Below, in pieces: positions 1 through 5,091 of a stretch of DNA of 9,827 nucleotides. Under the pieces are notes generated by a model. The model ran no database searches. It had not been told where the DNA came from and saw nothing but the letters and a program-made list of their open reading frames with translations. The stretch comes from Candidatus Helarchaeota archaeon (GTDB lineage Archaea; Asgardarchaeota; Lokiarchaeia; Helarchaeales; HEL-GB-A): NCBI GenBank assembly GCA_013375405.1, contig JABXJU010000171.1:1-9827 (forward strand). Reading direction: 5' to 3'. How positions within the stretch are numbered: position 1 is the stretch's first letter; each line of letters starts with the position of its first letter. Position numbers and translations under genes: made by a program.

Positions 1-846
1 CGATCTTCTAAAGCTGTTGGAAGATTTGTTTCAGGTGGGATTTTTGGTGCAATCCTGGGGTGGTTAGTCGCAGGTATTGCTGATAATTTTTTAAGCTATT
101 GGCAGATGGGATTTCTAATAATGGTTCCACCCGTCATTTGTATTGGTATAATAAACTATTTTTTCTTAGAAGAATCGCCGAAAATAAAGCAGAAGCTCGA
201 ATCCAAGCAAAAAGAATCAACTCCATTACTCAGCTCTATTAAAAAGCTTTTAACGAATCGATTTCTAATCATTGTTCTATTATTTTGTGCCTTAGATCTT
301 TTTACTTTATGGCTCGTGGATGATTGGCTTCCTTTCTATGTTAAGGAAAGCTTTGGTATAAGTTCAATCGAAGCTGCGATCTTTCGTGCTACTAGTGCAT
401 TTGCAGGAATTATCGGTATTTTATTTTTTGGTTATTTTTCAGATAAATTTGGACGAAGAAAGACCCTTATTGTTGCAGTATGCGGTGGATTAATAGCAAT
501 GATATCTTTGTTAGCAATTTCAATTATGGAATTACCTTTTGGGTATATGTATCCCCTTTCTGCAGCGGTGGGATTTTTCGCTTTAGGAGAATTTGCTGCA
601 ATATATGTTTTAGTAATGGAAAATGCTCCTGACAATCGCTACGGGATGGCCATGGGCCTCTGTATCTTTATTGGTAATGCGATCGCGTTAACGGGAGGGC
701 CTCTCGCCGCAATTCTCGCAACTAATACCGTTTTAGGTCTACACGCATTTCTCATAGTCCCAGGAATTGCCCTTGCCCTCAGACTGCCACTTTCGTTAAT
801 TGCGAAGGATCCTGCCTTCATAGGATTTAGTGAAAAAAAAGAATAA
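1..846 (+). CDS. Major facilitator superfamily transporter, C-terminal part (5' end outside window)
   Basis: The frame is open from the first base, so the start lies upstream; 281 residues are visible. They fit the second part of a 12-helix MFS carrier: a glycine-rich helix (about residues 8-28, GGIFGAILG), a helix at 36-55, a charged cytoplasmic loop rich in Lys/Glu (about 56-84), then six helices near 87-107, 123-145, 155-174, 179-205, 215-240 and 245-267. The loop after the second of these six carries GYFSDKFGRRK (144-154), the classic MFS loop signature G-x-x-x-D-K-x-G-R-R-K. The family moves small solutes across the cytoplasmic membrane by alternating access. Nothing visible fixes the substrate; Asp residues in the first helix of the C-terminal half (CALDLF, VDDW) could matter for coupling, which is inference. 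The gene is followed by a weak terminator and is probably transcribed separately from the protease gene. Confidence 0.85.
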   Translation, partial: RSSKAVGRFVSGGIFGAILGWLVAGIADNFLSYWQMGFLIMVPPVICIGIINYFFLEESPKIKQKLESKQKESTPLLSSIKKLLTNRFLIIVLLFCALDLFTLWLVDDWLPFYVKESFGISSIEAAIFRATSAFAGIIGILFFGYFSDKFGRRKTLIVAVCGGLIAMISLLAISIMELPFGYMYPLSAAVGFFALGEFAAIYVLVMENAPDNRYGMAMGLCIFIGNAIALTGGPLAAILATNTVLGLHAFLIVPGIALALRLPLSLIAKDPAFIGFSEKKE

Positions 847-865
847 TTATACTTCCTAATAGCTT

Positions 866-886
866 CTATTTTTAAGATAGCTTTTT
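866..886 (+). terminator. Possible intrinsic terminator after the MFS gene
   Basis: CTATTT (866-871) can pair with AGATAG (875-880), one pair being G-T, around a 3-base loop. It is followed by C and five T. It lies 20 bases past the MFS stop codon. The stem is weak, but archaeal termination relies mainly on the T run. Confidence 0.4.
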
Positions 887-900
887 AATGAAAAAGAACA

Positions 901-917
901 AAAAAACGATATATAAA
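901..917 (+). promoter_or_regulatory. TATA/BRE promoter of the protease gene
   Basis: An A-rich BRE-like stretch is followed directly by GATATATAAA (908-917). With normal archaeal spacing of about 26 bases, transcription would start near 939-941. That leaves a leader of about 17 bases that includes the AAGGACGG ribosome binding site (949-956). Confidence 0.5.
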
Positions 918-956
918 TTATAAAATATAGAATACAATAAAATTAGTCAAGGACGG

Positions 957-2186
957 ATGAAGATGGAAAAGATTATCCTATCGCATAAGGCGAACTTAAC
1001 GCAAGTGTATGGAAATGATGGATTTAATAAAATTCATAAGGCATTAGAGCAGTTAGCAGAGATATCACAGTTAGAAACTGAAATTGTATATTTAGATGAC
1101 AAAACTTCAACACAACGCCATGGGTTAGATCCTGTTACAGAACAAAATACGGAAACCATTCAAAAATTTATCGAGAACCTGAGTAAAGAGTATGATTCGG
1201 AATATTTACTTATCATAGGTGGGCATCGCATAATCCCCTTTTATGAATTGAAAGATCCCACAGAGGCCAAGGAAATAGTATATAGTGATGCGCCCTACGC
1301 GGATGTTTATTATGATGAGCTAAGAAGCCCCGACATTTCACTTGGACGCATGCCGGATGGAGTAGTAACAGACCCCAGTTTATTATTAAAACAAATTGAA
1401 ACGGCGACCAACTTATTTAAAGGAATCGCAAAAAAAACGGTAGATACCACTGGAGTTTCAGCAGAATCGTGGGAAAGTGTTTCACAAAACCTCTTTAGCA
1501 AGATAAAACAGGACACAGAGTTGATATTATCGCCAGATTGGGGATTAGGCAATAAAGTCCCAGATCATATAAACTTAGGTATTATCAAACCAACCAAATG
1601 GCAAAGTCAACGCCCGGATTCAGTGACCAAAGCAATAATCGAGCACACTAGTTCATTGATTAAAAAAGTTTTGGACCCAAAAGTTTTCAGTAGTAGAAAA
1701 CTAATATACTTCAATGTCCACGGGGATGACCGCGTTCCAGAGTGGGTCGGGGAAATCCTATCAGCACTGAAAATAGAAGGAGAAGATTGTGTCTTGATTG
1801 TGTACCCGGACATTTTAAAACCGGAAATAATCAAACAGGCGAATGTGCAGAATGCGATTATTTTCACTGAAGCGTGTTTTGGAGCATACACGATTAATAA
1901 AACACCTGATTCATCAAATGCCCTTTGCTTCATGAATGAGGGCGCCCTCTGTTTCGTCGGATCTACGGCAGTCGCGTATGGTGAGCCACGTAAAAAATAT
2001 CCCCGGTGGGCAGATGTGATGGCAAAATACTTCTTTGATTTTGTTAAACGCAATTACGAAATGGGAACCGCTTTTCAAATGGCGAAACAACGATATATCG
2101 GCACAGAGCGGCCTTTCAATAGAGAAGATTTGAAAACGATGTATGAGTTTCAACTTTACGGAGATCCCTCTGTAACAATGCCATAG
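957..2186 (+). CDS. Gingipain-like (peptidase family C25) caspase-fold cysteine protease, cytosolic
   Basis: The 409 residues match the C25 catalytic domain nearly end to end. In order: a strand and loop SEYLLIIGGHRIIPF (81-95); SDAPYADVYYDE (110-121) followed by PDISLGRMP (125-133), the typical substrate-pocket region; the clan CD catalytic His-Gly (H255, in YFNVHGDD) with a conserved Trp263; the catalytic Ala-Cys (C307, in TEACFGAY); GALCFVGSTAVAYG (329-342); and the closing EFQLYGDPS (397-405). Known members cut proteins after Arg or Lys, but the specificity here is unknown. There is no signal peptide, no obvious pro-domain and no C-terminal secretion domain, unlike secreted gingipains, so it should act inside the cell. 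The His-Cys spacing of 52 residues is longer than in the gingipain RgpB. ATG at 957 touches the ribosome site; the second ATG, at 963, has better spacing from GGACGG and may be the true start. It is co-directional with the 95-residue gene 40 bases downstream. Confidence 0.85.
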   Translation: MKMEKIILSHKANLTQVYGNDGFNKIHKALEQLAEISQLETEIVYLDDKTSTQRHGLDPVTEQNTETIQKFIENLSKEYDSEYLLIIGGHRIIPFYELKDPTEAKEIVYSDAPYADVYYDELRSPDISLGRMPDGVVTDPSLLLKQIETATNLFKGIAKKTVDTTGVSAESWESVSQNLFSKIKQDTELILSPDWGLGNKVPDHINLGIIKPTKWQSQRPDSVTKAIIEHTSSLIKKVLDPKVFSSRKLIYFNVHGDDRVPEWVGEILSALKIEGEDCVLIVYPDILKPEIIKQANVQNAIIFTEACFGAYTINKTPDSSNALCFMNEGALCFVGSTAVAYGEPRKKYPRWADVMAKYFFDFVKRNYEMGTAFQMAKQRYIGTERPFNREDLKTMYEFQLYGDPSVTMP

Positions 2187-2226
2187 TGTTAATAAAGAAT
2201 AAAAAATTATATGAGGTTGAGGAGAA

Positions 2227-2514
2227 ATGTCTGAAGAAAAAAAAATTGCCCGAATAAAAGAAAAAGTTACCAAGGATATTATAGGTGACTTTCCTGAACT
2301 AGAAGGGGTCGAACCCGAGGTCACATCGGAAACTTTTCAGGCAACACGCACACGCTCGCGATATGGGCGTGGGGCCGATGAAGTGAGCGTGCGAGTGTTA
2401 AAATATAAGAAAGAAATACCCACTTTTCGGGGTATTAGCTTTAAAAAAGTGGTTTCCGTAACCGTGGATGATGAGACTGAGGAAGTTCTGAAGGTCGCAG
2501 AATCCCGGGAATGA
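2227..2514 (+). CDS. Small 95-residue protein of unknown family, paired with the C25 protease
   Basis: I do not recognise the family. The protein has a charged helical N terminus (about 1-20, Lys/Glu rich), an acidic stretch GDFPELEGVEPEV (20-32), an Arg-rich segment RTRSRYGR (41-48), and a C-terminal half that alternates like beta strands (VSVRVLKY, FKKVVSVTVDD, EEVLKVAESR). It looks like a compact alpha/beta domain with an exposed basic loop, without membrane segments, signal peptide or cysteines. It has a good ribosome site: GAGGT at 2213-2217 lies 9 bases before the ATG, and GGAG at 2221-2224 lies closer. The gap from the protease stop is 40 bases with no terminator, so the two are probably co-transcribed. 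Regulator, inhibitor, pro-peptide supplied in trans, or substrate of the protease are all possible; none is shown by the sequence. Confidence 0.8.
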   Translation: MSEEKKIARIKEKVTKDIIGDFPELEGVEPEVTSETFQATRTRSRYGRGADEVSVRVLKYKKEIPTFRGISFKKVVSVTVDDETEEVLKVAESRE

Positions 2515-2517
2515 CCA

Positions 2518-2537
2518 TTCTTTTATTTCTTTTTTTC
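2518..2537 (+). terminator. T-rich transcription end after the protease unit
   Basis: A pyrimidine run beginning TTCTTTTATTTC and continuing with seven more T follows the 95-residue gene by a few bases. No clear stem precedes it. T-rich ends like this are the usual archaeal termination signal. Confidence 0.45.
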
Positions 2538-2687
2538 CTAATTTGTATTTTTAAATAAAAATTGCCAAGTCCAAGTATCATCCTGAAAATATAATGCTTT
2601 TTGGTTCGGATATTCCACAGCTAATTGTTCGATGCGGGTGCCAACACTCTGATTTGGATTCTTGTTTACTTTATCTACGTCCTTCAT
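2538..2687 (-). pseudogene. Truncated N-terminal remnant of an AMP-forming acyl-CoA ligase
   Basis: The minus strand holds a 49-codon frame from ATG at 2687 to TAG at 2540-2538. Its residues 14-33 (SVGTRIEQLAVEYPNQKALY) and the following FQDDTWTWQ read like the opening of long-chain or very-long-chain acyl-CoA synthetases: a helix, then 'A..YP.K.AL.F.D..WT'. These enzymes normally run to more than 500 residues, with the AMP-binding motifs much further on; none of that is present, and the frame ends shortly after the TW motif. A TATA-like TTTAAAT lies at 2729-2723 on the same strand, about 40 bases before the ATG, so the original 5' end may be intact. I infer a gene whose body was lost by deletion or replaced by the protease unit. 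It could instead be a real short ORF, but the resemblance argues for a relic. Confidence 0.5.
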
Positions 2688-2766
2688 AAAACGATGAAGG
2701 AATTAATTTTCTTTTTGAGAGAATTTAAACATCGAATAACACCCTATTCATTCCATATTTCAAAGT

Positions 2767-2780
2767 CAAAACCTATATAA
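2767..2780 (+). promoter_or_regulatory. TATA/BRE promoter, probably giving a leaderless mRNA
   Basis: CAAAAC followed by CTATATAA (2773-2780) is a good archaeal BRE-TATA pair. Its centre is about 28 bases before ATG at 2805, so transcription should start at or within a few bases of that codon. No ribosome binding site is visible there, in agreement with leaderless translation. Confidence 0.5.
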
Positions 2781-2804
2781 TCTTCCAATCACCAAGTATT
2801 GTAT

Positions 2805-3692
2805 ATGGAGAGAAAGTTTCTTCCCCTTCTTATTGGATTTCTTTTCTCGATGGGAGCCGTAGTTGTTCTTATTGTTTTGGTGATATTAAACCTTTTGGGA
2901 ATAAAAATAGTTGATAATAAATTTGTTTCTGAATTTATACGTTTCTTACCAGGACCTTTTTATACGGATATCATTCTAATCTTACTCCTTCCTGGACTCT
3001 TCTTTTTTCTTTTCTATTGGATAGCCCCATATCTAGTACTTTTTTACATAAAAATGCACCAATTCTCTTATTGGCTAATAAGAAGGCGGTCAAAATATGG
3101 AATTTATAAACTCGGCTCAACAGTCAAATCGAGTCGATTGTTCTATAGAGCCTTAGTGGTGAGTCTTTTTACATTCAGTATAGCCTTGATAATTGTTGAA
3201 ATGGGTGTTGGGCATATATTTCGACCAAGTGCAGGTATTGCTATTTTCTATAAAACCGAACAGCTGCTAATTGGAGCACTTAGTTTACCGGCGGCTATTC
3301 TCATAATTTTTTTCCCAATATGGCTTTTAGAAGATTCGGGCGTAATATCATACCGTGTATATCCTGAAGAGCGTATATCAATTGATGTGGAAGGGGTACA
3401 TTCCATTTATTATCATATATTAATAGGTTATGCAGGAGTTTCTACAGTGCTAAGTTGGATTAGTTATATCATCCAAATTTGGGGAAAGGTGGACCCTTGG
3501 GAGCCCGCGGCAATTCTCATGTACTTCCTAATATTATTTCCAATTGTTTGTACCGGATTCTTTGCCTTCCCAATGTACTTATATGAAAAATTTTTCCCTC
3601 GACTCAACAAACGACTCCATAAAAAACTTGCCCGGTTCAAATTCCCTGAGATTGATTTCCCCTCGTTTGAAGAAATACAAAAGCGGAGTTAG
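2805..3692 (+). CDS. Six-helix membrane protein of unknown function
   Basis: I do not recognise the family. Numbering from a TTG two codons earlier (2799), hydrophobic segments lie near residues 8-33, 57-84, 116-135, 154-176, 203-227 and 235-260. Positive charges (RRRSK at 95-99, KRLHKKLARFK at 271-281) place both ends and the even-numbered loops in the cytoplasm. The loop after helix 4, WLLEDSGVISYRVYPEER (175-192), is the most distinctive non-membrane stretch. No catalytic, nucleotide-binding or transporter signature is visible. ATG at 2805 is chosen over TTG at 2799 because the TATA box predicts a transcript beginning about there and neither codon has a ribosome site. The gene is separated from the upstream protease unit by a T-rich end and its own promoter, and is convergent with the reductase; six T at 3775-3780 could stop its transcript. 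Confidence 0.75.
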   Translation: MERKFLPLLIGFLFSMGAVVVLIVLVILNLLGIKIVDNKFVSEFIRFLPGPFYTDIILILLLPGLFFFLFYWIAPYLVLFYIKMHQFSYWLIRRRSKYGIYKLGSTVKSSRLFYRALVVSLFTFSIALIIVEMGVGHIFRPSAGIAIFYKTEQLLIGALSLPAAILIIFFPIWLLEDSGVISYRVYPEERISIDVEGVHSIYYHILIGYAGVSTVLSWISYIIQIWGKVDPWEPAAILMYFLILFPIVCTGFFAFPMYLYEKFFPRLNKRLHKKLARFKFPEIDFPSFEEIQKRS

Positions 3693-3770
3693 GAATTTTA
3701 TAAGTGGATGGGAGCTCCGTAGAAAGTTCATAAAATAAAGGAAAATGGTGATGTAATAGTGATTAAATTA

Positions 3771-4997
3771 TCAATTTTTTGTTGTATCTTTATGGATGAG
3801 CCCGATTCGTTCCTTGATGCCTAAATAATTTTTCTCTTGGTAATAATCATATGTTTCTTCAATAGCTTGCTGGAAGGTTTTTGTTGGGGAATATCCGATG
3901 GCACGTTCGGCTTTTCTGTAAGAAAAGAAACTAGGGTAGCTACCAGCCAGAACAACATCCCGTCCAATCGGAAAGGGTCTCTTTTTAAAGACTGATATGA
4001 TATCCAAAAGTGCTCCAAAAAACCAAGCAGTACGATAGCCAAATCCCAGCGAGGGAATTCTGATTTTACGTTCTGGTTCTCTTTCTTGGACAATATCTGC
4101 AATTATTTTTAGAGCTTCTTTTAAATAGCGATTATCCTCCTCTAAACCAGTGATAATATACCGCTCACCAGCTTTTCCCTTTAACATCGCGAGATAATGC
4201 CCATTTGCTTCATCGTCCACGTGTGTTAGTGCAAAGCCACCCCCTTTTATATAACCAGGCATTGAATTAGTTTGGACTCGAAGAAGATAAAGGCCATTCC
4301 CTATCAGGTCATCTCCAGGACCGAAAAGGGTCCCTGGAAGTATACTAATGATAGAAAGTCCTTCCTCCTGATGAAATCTATTCACAATTTCTTGGGCAGC
4401 GAGTTTTGAGTCGTAATATCCGATTTTGATTTTTTTCCACCATTTTTTTGGACCTGTCCCATCATGGACAGCATCTGCAAATTCTAAACATTCCTCTGGC
4501 GAATCGAATTTATGGAGTTTTGGTACTTCTTTTCCAATTTCAGGGCGATCACAGACATATGGGCTCGTTTTTTCATTCCCCAGAGCACCTTTAGGAAATG
4601 GGCATCCTAAGGTATTAACTGTACTTGTGTAAATAATTCTTTCGATGCCATTTTCAAGGCAAGCTTCCAGTAGATTTCGCGTACCCTCAACATTTACTAG
4701 CCATTGAATCTTCTTAGTTTTATTATCCATAGCCGTATTTCCAATATGATGAAAAACATAATTAAATCCCCCTAACGCCTTGAGTAAAGAAGCTTTATCA
4801 AGGATATCAAGGGGATATAAATCTACCGGGAGCCCCTCTAAAGCAGTGGTAAGCGATTCTGGATAATATAGAATCCGGATATTTTGAGCTGGTATGCCTT
4901 CTGTAAGTAATTTTCGGACGACGCGGGAGCCTAAATGGCCCGTTCCACCTGCCACGACAATTTTTGCTTCGATTAAGTCTTGTTTTGTAAGGATTAT
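3771..4997 (-). CDS. Extended short-chain dehydrogenase/reductase (NAD(P)-dependent epimerase / 3-beta-HSD-like), apparent AUA start
   Basis: This is a Rossmann-fold oxidoreductase or epimerase of the extended SDR class. Numbered from GTG at 4955, the coenzyme loop is AGGTGHLGS (2-10), the active-site strand YTSTVNTLG (109-117, catalytic Ser111 or Thr112), the catalytic Tyr180-x-x-x-Lys184 (YYDSK), then the usual LPGTLFGPGD (206-215) and a Thr-His-Val-Asp-Asp (THVDD, 244-248) strand. These resemble the 3-beta-hydroxysteroid dehydrogenase/dihydroflavonol reductase branch; the substrate cannot be told, though a sugar nucleotide or lipid-like alcohol is plausible. About 70 residues separate the Ser from the Tyr, roughly twice the usual distance, so there is a charged insertion (about 128-172). 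GTG 4955 would cut off the first beta strand. In the same frame the codons upstream encode IEAKIV ahead of VAGGTG, and an ATA codon at 4997 lies 7 bases after a perfect GGAGG. I therefore place the start there, giving 408 residues. Confidence 0.8.
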   Translation of the reverse strand: MILTKQDLIEAKIVVAGGTGHLGSRVVRKLLTEGIPAQNIRILYYPESLTTALEGLPVDLYPLDILDKASLLKALGGFNYVFHHIGNTAMDNKTKKIQWLVNVEGTRNLLEACLENGIERIIYTSTVNTLGCPFPKGALGNEKTSPYVCDRPEIGKEVPKLHKFDSPEECLEFADAVHDGTGPKKWWKKIKIGYYDSKLAAQEIVNRFHQEEGLSIISILPGTLFGPGDDLIGNGLYLLRVQTNSMPGYIKGGGFALTHVDDEANGHYLAMLKGKAGERYIITGLEEDNRYLKEALKIIADIVQEREPERKIRIPSLGFGYRTAWFFGALLDIISVFKKRPFPIGRDVVLAGSYPSFFSYRKAERAIGYSPTKTFQQAIEETYDYYQEKNYLGIKERIGLIHKDTTKN

Positions 4998-5004
4998 AGA
5001 TAGT

Positions 5005-5009
5005 CCTCC
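5005..5009 (-). promoter_or_regulatory. Strong ribosome binding site GGAGG that points to an ATA start
   Basis: On the minus strand GGAGG (5009-5005) is followed by 7 bases and then ATA (4997-4995) in frame with the reductase. No in-frame ATG, GTG or TTG occurs between this site and GTG 4955, which lies 49 bases downstream of the GGAGG and is too far to be served by it. Confidence 0.55.
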
Positions 5010-5054
5010 GGGTAATATAAGAAATTTTGTTTAGAGAAGTAAAGGTAGATAATC

Positions 5055-5062
5055 CTTTATAG
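5055..5062 (-). promoter_or_regulatory. Possible TATA box of the reductase gene
   Basis: CTATAAAG on the minus strand, preceded by an A-rich stretch, would start transcription near 5033 and give a leader of about 35 bases that contains the GGAGG site. A second AT-rich box (TTATATTA, about 5021-5014) lies too close to the start codon to yield a leader with that site. Confidence 0.3.
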
Positions 5063-5072
5063 TATTTTGTTT

Positions 5073-5084
5073 GAGAAAAAAGGG
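5073..5084 (-). terminator. Oligo-T end after the 905-residue repeat protein
   Basis: CCCTTTTTTCTC on the minus strand begins 8 bases after the stop codon of the repeat protein. There is no obvious stem; it is an archaeal-type T-run terminator candidate. Confidence 0.4.
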
Positions 5085-5091
5085 AGAATTT

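Noticed and set aside
957..2186. Protease as part of a CRISPR-linked caspase (TPR-CHAT, Craspase-like) system
   Set aside because: There is no CRISPR array or cas gene in the window, no TPR fused to the protease, and the motifs fit C25. The TPR-like protein is on the other strand and several genes away.
1607..2324. Open minus-strand frames of 148 and 136 codons opposite the protease and the 95-residue gene
   Set aside because: They lie opposite a clearly recognisable C25 domain and its downstream gene, show no recognisable motif, and have no promoter or ribosome site.
2227..2514. Small protein as a gasdermin-type pore former activated by the protease
   Set aside because: At 95 residues it is far too short for gasdermins and has no hydrophobic segment.
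3544..3738. 64-codon plus-strand frame at the end of the membrane protein gene
   Set aside because: It is an out-of-frame overlap of the membrane protein; its start lies inside that gene and there is no ribosome site.
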